From the NCBI RefSeq assembly GCF_032452875.1, contig NC_083881.1, positions 61,759,689-61,823,688 of the forward strand: a DNA stretch of 64,000 nt, written 5' to 3'. Below, in pieces: positions 55,718 through 64,000 of this stretch. Position 1 is the stretch's first letter. Each line of letters starts with the position of its first letter. The notes beneath the pieces were generated by a model. It was not told where the DNA came from, made no database searches, and saw nothing but the letters and a program-made list of their open reading frames with translations. The DNA comes from Bos javanicus (taxonomy: Eukaryota > Chordata > Mammalia > Artiodactyla > Bovidae). Position numbers and translations under genes: made by a program.

Positions 55718-56011
55718 CTAATTGACAGTCATTTTGTTCACCTTTGACTTCAGAAGTACACAATGCTTGATCTCACGCCTTCCTTTTCTCTGAACCAAAC
55801 CAGAATATTCAAAATCACTCCTTGGAGCTCTGCGCTGGGCTGCTTGAGGATGAGGGATTAGCGTTAGGTATCTGTTACCGATGATAACGATGCTGTCTCT
55901 TTGACTGAAAATCGTTTTAAATATCCAGAAGGGCTGACGCAGCATCCTCTTCTTCCTCCCCGTCCGTGTATTAAAAGCCACCAGGCAGGGTTTCAGGGTC
56001 AGGGTTAACAT
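55718..56011 (-). CDS. Unassigned 97-codon ORF, minus strand; hypothetical
   Basis: I do not recognise this protein. It reads ATG to stop without interruption, and the frame stays open about 30 codons upstream of the ATG. Its composition is unlike most frames here: basic and hydrophobic, with 'RTGRKKRMLRQPFWIFKTIF' near the start and 'KHCVLLKSKVNKMTVN' at the end. The middle has DSIVIIGNRYLTLIPHP, a strand-like pattern. No signal peptide or membrane span is evident. It lies in DNA without recognised repeats, and an AATAAA (minus; plus about 55602-55607) follows the stop by about 110 bp, as in a last exon with a short 3' UTR. No convincing splice acceptor or partner exon was found. Alternatives: chance frame, or a scrap of an old pseudogene or transposon. 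Confidence 0.2.
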   Translation of the reverse strand: MLTLTLKPCLVAFNTRTGRKKRMLRQPFWIFKTIFSQRDSIVIIGNRYLTLIPHPQAAQRRAPRSDFEYSGLVQRKGRREIKHCVLLKSKVNKMTVN

Positions 56012-56284
56012 GGTCTCCAGGAAGGCTGCTGCAGCCTCTGAAGACAGTCCTCCCCATCTTTCCCTCCACGTGGACCACTGAGCAGCTGTGATTTTAACTG
56101 GCAGCCTTCAGAATACAGAACTGGGGTTGGTTTTCCTCATCTGGGACAGTGGTAAGAAACAGATGGGGGTTGGGTACTGAGGTGTGGGAACTCATCAAAC
56201 CCCAAGTGTGGATCACAGAATTAAAGTACACCCAGGATGGAAAAGACCTCTGCTGTGAACTGCTCCAACTTCTAAGCCGCCACC

Positions 56285-56432
56285 ACTGACCTGAGAAAGC
56301 ACCTACTCTGTGCCTGAAATTACTACAGAGATGGTTTTATTTCATGTAATCCAACAACCCTGTGGAGTAAATAATAGCAACCCCATTTTATAGACGAGAA
56401 AACAGAGTCTCTATGAGCTTAAGAAACTTACC
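56285..56432 (-). repeat. MIR fragment, antisense
   Basis: 'gcacctactctgtgcctgaa', 'ccaacaaccctgtggagtaa', 'ttatagacgagaaaacagag'. Confidence 0.85.
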
Positions 56433-56821
56433 AGTGTATTAGTTTGCTGGGGCTGCCATACAAAGTGCCACAAACTGGGTGCCTAAAACAACAGGAAGTG
56501 TACTGCCTCACCGTTCTGGAGGCTAGAAGTCCATAATCAAAGTGTCAGAAAGGTTTCTGGGGGCTGGGAGAAAGAATCTATTCCATGCATGCCTTTCTCC
56601 TCACTTCTGATGGTTGCCAGCAACCCTTGGCATTCTTCAGCTTGTAGATGCCTCACCCCAGTCTCACCCTTCACCCTTTACTGCTATTCTCCATGTGTGT
56701 GTCTGTGTCTCCAAATTTTCTCTTAAAAGAAAAAAAAAAAGCCAGCCTTTATTGAATGTGTAACAGTGTTGCTTCTACTCTTTTTTGTGTGTGTGTGGAC
56801 ATGAAATCTTGTTACCATTTA

Positions 56822-56943
56822 TTTGAGGTGGTTTAGTTCCTGACTCTTTGGGACCCCATGGATTGTAGCCTGCCAGGCTCCTCTGTCCATGGGACTTCTC
56901 AGACAAGAATACTAGAGTGGGTTGCCATTTCCTTCTCCAGGGT
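56822..56943 (-). mobile_element. BovA/Bov-tA fragment, antisense
   Basis: 'gggaccccatggattgtagc', 'ctctgtccatgggacttctc', 'tagagtgggttgccatttcc'. Truncated and joined directly to the CHR SINE. Confidence 0.88.
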
Positions 56944-56947
56944 GTTT

Positions 56948-57065
56948 CTATTTTATGTTTTTGGCCCCAAGGCATGTGGGATCTTAGCTCCTCAACCGGG
57001 GATCGAACTCACACCCCCTGCATTGGAAGGCGAGGTTCTAACCACTGGACTGCCAGGGAAGTCCC
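56948..57065 (-). mobile_element. CHR-type tRNA SINE, antisense
   Basis: 'tttttggccccaaggcatgt', 'gctcctcaaccggggatcga', 'ttctaaccactggactgcca', 'gggaagtccc'. Confidence 0.9.
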
Positions 57066-57295
57066 AGATTTCCCCCTTTTCAGGGACAGCAGTCATATTA
57101 TAGTAGGGTCCACTCTAATGACTTCATGTTAACTTGATTATCTCTACGAAGACTCTATTTACAAATAAGGCCACATTCTGAGGTCCTGGGGGGTCAGGAC
57201 TTCAACATATTTTGGGGGGAACTTTGGGGTCACAAAGAGTCAGACACAACTAACACTCTGGGGACTTCAACAATTCAGTCTGCAACATAAAGACA

Positions 57296-58438
57296 TCACT
57301 TCTGATAAATGATGGAGACAATATTAAAAACCTAGACTATCTGACAGCAGCTCTTAACCAGACCCCATCCTGCCTCCTATCTGGCTCTTCCTGGCTGTCT
57401 GGCTCCCTTCTGTAGACCATATCTAGGAATAGAGATTGGCAACCACACAGGATGAGCCCACCTACCACGTCTGAAGATTTCCTAAGTATAATCTCTTATT
57501 TTCTATGCTCACCTCTGAGAGATATACAAATACCACAAGGATTTTCTCCATGCAGATGTTGACAGACGTTGGCTTTGATAGAGAAACGTTCCCATCTTCA
57601 TCGACCACTTTTGCAGGAACCACAAGCTCCTGGCCAGTGCACTGCCGACCCCTATGGCCCTTCCTCTAGAGAAGGGAAAGGGCGCCTCTGTTTTCATGCT
57701 AATGGGTATGCGACCCCTCACTTTCTGGTTCTCACAGTGACATCTGACACGGGTCATTCCATGTGCCACAGAGACACAGGAGGAGGTGCTGGAGGAGGGA
57801 AGGTGGGTGAAATGCTCAATGCTTCATCGTGATTCAAGTACCTGCGCCTTCATGCCCCCACCCCTGTTTTTTAATTTAAAGAGCACCATGCGTACGACTC
57901 AAGTTTAGTCAGGCTTTGTCTTGGTTCTTTCACTGGGAGCTGGTCATCTCTGAATGAGTGTGTTAAACCTGGCCTGAGTAACCCCAGGACTCAGGTCATC
58001 CTGGATCTTGGTGACCCCACAGGTGGATGAGGTGGTCACTGGACAAGGCAGACCCCCTAGGGGTCCTGTGATAGAATGGCTGAGAACCTCCAAGAAAGGA
58101 CTTGCTACCCTAGCTGAGAGGGGTACCTCACTGCATCCCACCCAAGGGCTGGCCCCCAGCCAGTAAGGCCTAGGTTGGGATACTGAAGGCCTGCAACTTG
58201 GCCTCACATAGGCAATTCTGAGGGGCCACCTCAGCTCCAAAGCCCTCTGTGGGGTCGGCTGGGATTGTCCTTGGGCCTAAACCACAGCTTGATGTCCGCC
58301 CCTGCCCCCACCCTCCCTTCCTCAGTGTTGCTCCTTAGAGTCCTCTTCAACCCTCCTCCACTCTAACTCATCTCAGAATCTGCCTCCCAGGAACCTTCCT
58401 GGACCGGCTTCTCCAGAGACTCAAGTCAACACTTGGTC
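57296..58438. other. 1.1 kb without recognised gene or repeat
   Basis: Short frames only. No motif of note. Confidence 0.4.
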
Positions 58439-58440
58439 GT

Positions 58441-58600
58441 GGGACTTCCCTGGTGTTCCAATGGTTAAGAATCTGCCTTCTTATGCAGGGGACACAAGTT
58501 TGATCCCTGGTTGGGGAACTAAGATCCCACATGCCACAGGGCAACTAAGCTGATGCATCGAAAAGAAGACCTAGCACTGCCCAAAACAAACAACACACGG
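58441..58600 (+). mobile_element. CHR-type tRNA SINE, sense
   Basis: 'gggacttccctggtgttcca', 'atggttaagaatctgccttc', 'gatccctggttggggaacta', 'agatcccacatgccacaggg', A-rich end. Confidence 0.93.
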
Positions 58601-58754
58601 TCCTGAAACCACAGAGGAGGCATGAGAGATCAAAGGCCTCTTCTTTCTGAGCCCCAAACTTCAGTTTTCACAAGGCACGACCAGGAGACTCATAGGCCTG
58701 CCCACATACTTAGGCCCTTCTGTTTGGCACCATCTGAAATTAGCTGGCCAACAT

Positions 58755-59812
58755 CTCCCGCCTACAAAGATTTATTGAGCATCTACTATGTGCAAAGTAC
58801 TATTCCAGACTCTGGAAATATAGCAGTGAAAAAAGAAACAGAAAAATCTTTATCTGCATGAATCTTGCATTCCAGTAGGGGAAGCAGACAATCACCTAAT
58901 AAATCAGTAAAATACTATCACTTGGTGATAGTACTATGGGGAGGAAAAAGCAGGGCCAGATGGAGGAGATAGAGTGAATAGGGCAAGACTCCCCGAAAAG
59001 GTGAGATATGAGCAAAACCTGAAGGAGATAAGGGACTGAGTCATGACGTTACTGGGGGAGGAGACTTTCAGATGGTAGGAACAGCAAGTGCAAAGGCCCT
59101 GAGGCAGGAACTTGCTGTGAGTTTGCAAGGACTAGCAAGGAGCCCAGTGTAAGTGGGTCAGAGCGCAAGAACAGTAAGAAGTGAAATCAGAGTCCACAGT
59201 GGGAGAAGGGTGAGAGGTTTGTGGGATTGTGGGTGTGGAGGGTCTCTTGGGCCAATGTAGGGACTCTGGCTTTGACTATGAGTGAGATCAGAGAAGGCGA
59301 TGGCACCCCACTCCAGCCAGTACTCTTGCCTGGAAAATCCCATGGATGGAGGAGCCTGGTAGGCTGCAGTCCATGGGGTCGAGAAGAGTCGGACATGACT
59401 GAGCGACTTCACTTTCACTTTTCACTTTCATGCATTGGAGAAGGAAATGGCAACCCACTCCAGTGCTCTTGCATGGAGAATCCCAGGGACAGGGGAGCCT
59501 GGTCGGCTTCCGTCTATGGGGTCGCACAGAGTCGGACACGACTGAAGCGACTTAGCAGCAGCAGCAGCATGAGTGAGATGGGACCCACCTGAGGGCTCTG
59601 AGCACAGAAGAGACAGGATCAAAGGGACTGTTTTAAAGGGCCACCCTAGCTGCTATGTGGAGAGAAGGCAGAAGCAGGAGACCTCCTAGACCGGTTCAGT
59701 AAATTCAGGTAGAAGGCGGTGCTGTCTCAGCAAAGGGGCTGTGGTAGAAGTGGTCGGATTCTGGAGATTTTTGGAAGGTTAGAGCCAATGGGATTTGTTG
59801 ATGATCCTTCCA
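58755..59812 (+). repeat. Old mammalian repeat, about 0.8 kb, split by BovA2
   Basis: 'gagcatctactatgtgcaaa', 'gcaagtgcaaaggccctgag', then after the SINE 'tgagcacagaagagacagga', 'agaagtggtcggattctgga'. The order is a known widespread mammalian repeat of L2/CR1 age, here unusually complete. The name is not certain. Confidence 0.6.
59289..59568 (+). mobile_element. BovA2 SINE, sense
   Basis: Both monomers and the (CAG)n tail are intact. Perfect 11-bp duplication ATGAGTGAGAT at 59278-59288 and 59569-59579. A 4-bp 'ccag' repeat is extra in the first monomer ('ctccagccagtactc'). Confidence 0.97.
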
Positions 59813-59879
59813 GGAGAGCCAGCACTGTGCCTGGCAGGATCACACATGTGGGTGCAGCCAGCAGTATTTCTCAAGGCGA

Positions 59880-60110
59880 TAAGCACCATGCGGTGGCTTT
59901 GGAGCCAGACACGCCTGGGTCTGGATCCAGACTCCATCCCTACTAGCTGTTCATCTTGAGCAGTTTACATCAACTCTCTAATACTTTGTGTCTTCATCTG
60001 TCAACTGGGGATGACAATCTTTGTATCATAGGATTATTATGAAGATCAAGTGAGATGATCTTAAAGAACAGCTGACAGGAGAATGATTGTGATCGTTTTA
60101 AATAATGCAG
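59880..60110 (+). repeat. MIR SINE, sense, near full length
   Basis: 'gctttggagccagacacgcc', 'tgggtctggatccagactcc', 'catctgtcaactggggatga', 'ataggattattatgaagatc'. Confidence 0.92.
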
Positions 60111-60855
60111 TCTCCTATGAATTTTGGAGCGGAGGCCTGAAGAGGGGAGGGGCGGGCTCTGAGGGTGGAGGGAACATGCGGGAGGGGTTGGACAAAGCTG
60201 GGAGCAGCCAAGACCACCCAGGAATGCTGGTGTGGAAAGAGAACAGGAATCTTGGGCACACACTGGCCTGCCCAAGTGAGTCTGGGGGATTCCAACACTC
60301 GGGCAGGTTGGGGTAGGGTGGCCTTCAGAGAAAAGATGGCCAGAGGGGAACTCCTTGGCTGAAGGTGGAGCAGTGGAAAATGGGAACATCCCCAAATTCT
60401 AGAGGATGAGGTCATCCCAGCTGAAGCCAATCAAAGCTCTCCCTTGGGGAGGCAAGAAAGGGTTTGCTAGGCCAAAAACTGCAGCGGGCTCTAGCGGCTG
60501 CCAAGAAAGGAGGCGAGGCAAGGCGAGCCCTGGGCCCGAAGCCATGAGCTCTGGAGGCCCCACCTTGGCTAGAAAAAGAGACTAGGGAGAGCTGGGGGGC
60601 GGGGGTGGGGCAACCCAGAAGCGGGGGGAGGGCGGGGGTTGTCTGAATTGTCTGGTGGTAATGGGGCACGCTCCTGGAAAAACTGTTAAGTCCTCAGAGG
60701 CAGCCAACAAAGCTTCGCACACCAGGGCTCTACAATGTTTTTCCCTTAACAAGGACAGAAAGCATTCCTTCCATCAGAGATGTTCTGTTGATTTATATGC
60801 ACGTTTCGGGATTCTGAACTTTTCCTCCTACCTAGAGAGAACATTGACAATGAAT
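60111..60855. other. GC-rich DNA with some CpG, no gene proven
   Basis: 60410-60560 has 'gaagccaatcaaagctctcc' (a CCAAT word) then CpG-containing 'ggctctagcggctgccaaga' and an ATG at 60543 opening only 13 codons. 60595-60640 is G-rich ('gggggcgggggtggggc'). Confidence 0.35.
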
Positions 60856-60859
60856 GACG

Positions 60860-60965
60860 TGGGTTCAAATTCCAGGGCAGCGGTCGACCTTGGGCAGGAT
60901 GCTTGACCTCTGGGTCTTGTAAAATGGGGATCACTGTACTTCACAGGTGTCACTGGGACCATCAT
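60860..60965 (+). repeat. MIR fragment, sense
   Basis: 'tgggttcaaattccagggca', 'gacctctgggtcttgtaaaa', 'tggggatcactgtacttcac'. Confidence 0.82.
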
Positions 60966-61289
60966 CTCCATTCGCCGCCACTCTCCCCATCCCTGGGTTC
61001 AGAGAATAAAAGAAAGCCTACTAAATGAATGTGAAGGCAGACAGTCAAGTGTACAGAAGGGTCTCTCCTGCGTGGGCAACACCAGGGGGCTGGTTTCTAG
61101 GGGCCAGAGGGGACAGGTGGGGTCTGGAACTTGGGGAGCAGCGCCCCCAGTCCCAAGGTGGAGACCTGATCCTTACCCGATGCCTCCCAGTTCAAACTCC
61201 CTCTCTCCTAAGGCACCACCATCTGTTCCCATTTCTCTCAGACCCTGAAGAAGTGGTACGCTGCACTTGGAAGAGGAGGCATCCTTTCC

Positions 61290-61620
61290 CCAGACACCCC
61301 AGGGGCTAGAAATCCCCCAGGCCCGACGCCCTCCGGAGGCGCTGACGTCAGCCCGAGCGGCGGCCGCGGAGCGTTTCTGGTAAGTCTCCCGCCAGCGGCC
61401 ACGTCCAGGAAGGACAGGGCTGGGCCCAGGCCAAGTCCCGCAGCTGCTCAGCCTGCCCGGCCTGGGGAGGTTTCCGCTGTGCCCACTTGGGCCGCAGCAA
61501 TCCTGGGGCCCTAAGGGCGTGGGTGGCTGGCCGGCCGTTCCCGGCCTGTCGCCACCCTGTCCAAGAAGTCAATCCAGCCCACCGACCGCAGATTTCTAGA
61601 GCCTGCGCTCGCTGATGGGA
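61290..61620 (+). promoter_or_regulatory. CpG island core with CRE; candidate promoter and first exon
   Basis: Seen: 61321-61380 has about 12 CpGs in 60 bp and CpG density stays high to about 61620, unlike any other part of the window. A perfect CRE palindrome TGACGTCA lies at 61343-61350, then GC-rich 'gcccgagcggcggccgcgga', then a consensus splice donor (exon end GTTTCTG, intron GTAAGT at 61380-61385). There is no TATA box, as is usual for CpG-island promoters. Inference: a housekeeping-type or CREB-responsive promoter whose untranslated first exon ends at 61379 on the plus strand. The gene body would lie to the right, mostly outside the window. CpG islands are often bidirectional, so a minus transcript is possible. 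No gene name can be given. Confidence 0.5.
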
Positions 61621-61635
61621 ATGGAAACGGAAGTA

Positions 61636-61852
61636 CCTCCTTCCCCCTCCCCTCCCCTCCCCTCCCCTCCCCTCCCCTCCCCCATTCCTGCTCTCCGCTC
61701 CCTTCCCCCATTCCTGCTCTCCCCTCCCCCATTCCCCCTCCCCCCTCCTCCCGATTCCCCCTCCCCCTCCCCTCGCCCCTCCCCTATTCCCACCCTTCTC
61801 CCCTATTCCCACCCTTCTCCCCTCCCCTCCCCCCTCCCCACCCTCATCCCTC
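61636..61852 (+). repeat. Polypyrimidine tract (CCCCT)n, about 215 bp
   Basis: Almost pure C/T with repeats of 'cccctcccct' and two tandem copies of a 'tattcccacccttctcccc' unit. It creates a spurious glycine/arginine-rich minus frame (61348-61896) and a proline/serine-rich plus frame. It lies about 250 bp inside the putative intron 1 and may form triplex, i-motif or G-quadruplex structures. Confidence 0.93.
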
Positions 61853-62024
61853 ATGACTGCTCTTTCCCTGTTCTTGTCACAGGCTTTGACAGCCATTTGA
61901 GACTGCTCAGGGAGAAGACAGGAACTCTGACCCTGGCCCCCAAATCAGAGGTTTTTAGGCCAGCAAGTCATAGCGTTTTAGAGCAGACAGAAGGGTCTCT
62001 CAAGCCAGGCCAGTGTCCTTTGAG

Positions 62025-62240
62025 TCAGTGGTTTCTGGATGCCAGGCACAGCACTCCCAGCTTCACAGGCATTAAAACCCTGACGCCTGCACTAGGGAGA
62101 CACTGCTTGAGCTGCAGTTGACAGGTGGGAACATGGACACAGTGCACAGGACTGAAGCAGCCTGCCTGAGGCCCCACCTCGGAGCCTGTGTTGGGAGCCA
62201 GGTCTTGTGACTGACTTCACAGCTGAATTCTGCCACCGTG
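62025..62240 (-). repeat. MIR-like relic, antisense
   Basis: 'ggatgccaggcacagcactc', 'aggtgggaacatggacacag', 'aagcagcctgcctgaggccc'. Diverged. Confidence 0.5.
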
Positions 62241-62915
62241 TTACGCTTCTCCACGCGTGTTGGTGGATCACGTGTTCCTGTCCTAGGTCTGCCAGGAATG
62301 AGAGAAACCTGTGGTTAAGCAGGCCTGGGGTGGGGGTGGGGGCAGGGAAGTACCCTAAATTCAGTTCCACTTCATGGAATGTCTTGGAGCATAGTGACAG
62401 ATTAAAGGCTCTGACAAGTCCTGCAGGGAGTAAATCTGTTTAACTCTCTTTAACCTAGTGTTTCCCAAACTTATATGCATCTGGGAACCCCACCCCCTTT
62501 TTAAAAAATGGGAGATGGTTATCATCCTGGAGAAGGTGCTCTGGGAGCTGCTACATGAGATCACACCACCTGTCTTGTTCAGATAGTGCCTGGTATATAT
62601 TAGGAGCTCTGTAAATGTAGGTTGGATAAAATTAACATTTCCCCCATTGCTGGTCGTCCCAGCCCATTCCCCAGGATTTCTCTCCCTGAAGAGTCCTTCA
62701 GCCATAGAAGATAAACCCACTCCTGCTGGTGCCCCTGTGTGGGTTTTCTGGGCTGTGCTGGGGTTATGTGAAAAGAAAAGTTTATTCAGGCAACTCCTGT
62801 GGCCTCCCCTGTTTTAGCCTCCCCTCAGAGGTCCCTACTCTTAAGGACAAAGGGAAAGTTCTGAGACACTTCCATTCAGTTTTGGCATAGGAATATGGGT
62901 GTGGATGAGGGTGTA
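62241..62915. other. No gene; short old-repeat ends
   Basis: 'tagtgtttcccaaacttata' (62457) looks like a hAT end and 'gcctggtatatattaggagc' (62588) like an old L2/MIR end. A minus frame of 119 codons (62361-62720) spans both and is not gene-like. Confidence 0.4.
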
Positions 62916-62919
62916 AAAT

Positions 62920-63139
62920 GTGCTGTGCTGTGCTCAGTCATGTCCAACTCTTTGCGGCTCCATGGACTGTAGCCCACCAGGCTCCTCTGTCCATGGGGAT
63001 TCTCCAGGCAAGAATCCTGGAGTGGGTTGCCATGCCCTCCTGCAGGGCATCTTCCCAACCCAGGAATCAAACTGGGGTCTCAAATCTCTCGCCTGCATTG
63101 CAGGCGGATTCTTTACCAGCTGAGCTACCAGGGAAGCCC
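62920..63139 (-). mobile_element. Bov-tA SINE, antisense
   Basis: 'gtgctcagtcatgtccaact', 'catggggattctccaggcaa', 'gaatcctggagtgggttgcc', 'ttctttaccagctgagctac'. Full length. Confidence 0.95.
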
Positions 63140-63899
63140 AAGTCCTTTCAAGCCCCCGAGCCTGCCCAAGCAGGACTGCGAAGGCCCTGAGGGGTCCTCC
63201 TACCCCGTGCTCACATCTCCGTTTTCACCTTTCTTGGCACCCTGCCCGGTCACCCCTCACCCCCTCCCTCTACTTTTTACACCCTGTCTCTCAGCCCCTC
63301 TTACTTCCTACCCTCCTGGACTCGGCTTGAACTCCAGGCTCTATTGGAATCAGATCCTCTCTGGGGACCCTGAGCACACAGCAGGCCAGGCCCCGGCTCT
63401 GAGATTCAGGGGTGACCGCCGTGGGATGGGTGCAGGCCTCCCTTTAGACACAGCCAAGTCAGGAATGACAGATGCTCGCCACGACCCAGCGCCCTTCTCC
63501 CCACCCTTTGGTGGCACCCCCTTGGCAAGCCTCCCAGCCTGGAGCCGGTGCCAGGCCTCCTCCCTCTCTTGGATCCTGAGCACTGCTGGGAAGGGCACCA
63601 CCACAGTGCTGGCATCGCTACAGGCTCAGACTCCCAACTGGGTACCACCTGCCAGCACATGTAGCAGCCTTGGGTCTAAACCACTTACTATTCTGGGCCT
63701 CCATCACTCTCTCCACATGCTCCCTTCTGACCCCGGGCCTAATGCTTAGCTTCTTGTCTCCTACCACTGGAAAAACAAATTGAGGCCACTGGGATCACAT
63801 GATCTCCATCAAATCCTTCCTCCCTACCGAGTCTGCTTCCACGCACCCCCCTCCCACCCCCGCACCCCACTGCTTTCCTGTTAATTTTAGAAGCAGGCC
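63140..63899. other. CT-rich DNA, no gene proven
   Basis: It carries most of the longest frame of the window (63027-63749 plus, 240 codons). The first part of that frame is antisense Bov-tA and the rest is P/S/L-rich with no domain, so I read it as chance. Confidence 0.4.
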
Positions 63900-64000
63900 A
63901 AAATCCAGGTCAGATCCCCCAGCCGGTGGAGTCGGGCTGCCGGGGTTCCAATCCCATTTATATCCCTTCCTGGCTGTGTGATCTTGGGCAGATTTCTTAA
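63900..64000 (+). repeat. MIR fragment, sense, cut by window end
   Basis: 'ccggggttccaatcccattt' (tRNA-like part) and 'ctggctgtgtgatcttgggc'. Confidence 0.88.

Larger units (their letters stand above)
56440..57295 (-). mobile_element. MaLR-type LTR, antisense, with a nested SINE cluster
   Basis: 'gtgtattagtttgctggggc', 'gtgccacaaactgggtgcct', 'gttctggaggctagaagtcc', then after the inserts 'agtcatattatagtagggtc', 'aacttgattatctctacgaa' and 'ggtcaggacttcaacatatt'. About 340 bp of inserts separate the arms. A small BovB/BovA tail piece ('gtcacaaagagtcagacaca') is at 57229-57262. Confidence 0.85.

Noticed and set aside
61348..61896. 182-codon glycine/arginine-rich minus frame
   Set aside because: It is mainly the translated complement of the polypyrimidine repeat.
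1979..63139. tRNA genes suggested by A/B-box-like words
   Set aside because: All lie in the heads of Bov-tA, CHR or MIR SINEs. No complete cloverleaf outside these was seen.
63027..63749. Longest frame in the window, 240 codons, plus strand
   Set aside because: The first part is an antisense Bov-tA SINE and the rest is proline/serine/leucine-rich sequence from CT-rich DNA. No domain, no likely initiation context, no splice support.
1..64000. CRISPR array, operons, phage or plasmid modules
   Set aside because: No regularly spaced short repeats, Shine-Dalgarno-led gene chains or prokaryotic genes. The repeats are all ruminant or mammalian retroposons and DNA elements.

Overview
The window is nuclear DNA from a ruminant (cattle, sheep, goat or a close relative). 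It holds many copies of Pecora-specific retroposons: Bov-tA (tRNA-headed) and BovA2 SINEs, 5'-truncated BovB (RTE) LINEs, CHR-type tRNA SINEs and the ruminant L1 3' UTR. These sit on a background of older mammalian repeats (MIR, L2/CR1, L1M, MaLR/MLT1 LTRs, MER5-type hAT elements). Nothing prokaryotic, organellar or plasmid-like is seen. Open reading frames are short and overlapping, start mostly in repeats or GC-rich stretches, and none encodes a cellular protein I recognise.

Layout. 1-8 kb: a MaLR LTR cut by a BovA2, two abutting Bov-tA copies, MIRs, a retroviral LTR (about 6.27-6.78 kb), another MaLR LTR, and a BovB inside an old DNA repeat. 8-20 kb: L1 remnants, BovB copies, MER5 copies, an MLT1 and the ruminant L1 3' UTR. 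20-34 kb: a CHR SINE, MIR/L2/L1 relics, and at 33.0-33.14 kb a minus-strand TATA box followed by a possible short first exon. 34-46 kb: L2/CR1 relics, a BovA2, a disrupted ERV LTR and two copies of one ancient repeat. 46-58 kb: GC-rich DNA, many nested SINEs, a second ERV LTR, the longest BovB copy (about 50.2-51.0 kb) and an unexplained 97-codon minus ORF at 55.7-56.0 kb. 58-64 kb: an old repeat cut by BovA2, then a CpG-dense segment at 61.3-61.6 kb with a CRE palindrome and a consensus splice donor, followed by about 215 bp of near-pure pyrimidine.

Most likely this is intergenic or intronic DNA. The only places with gene-like signals are the CpG island near 61.35 kb, the TATA/exon candidate near 33.1 kb (minus) and, weakly, the ORF near 55.9 kb; none can be assigned to a gene by reading alone. 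The best-supported biology is the insertion history: several target-site duplications can be read directly, including one site hit twice. I found no sign of an undescribed multi-gene system. Repeat names are from memory of consensus sequences; boundaries without a stated duplication are good to about 10-30 bp, and old-family names are less certain than ruminant ones.
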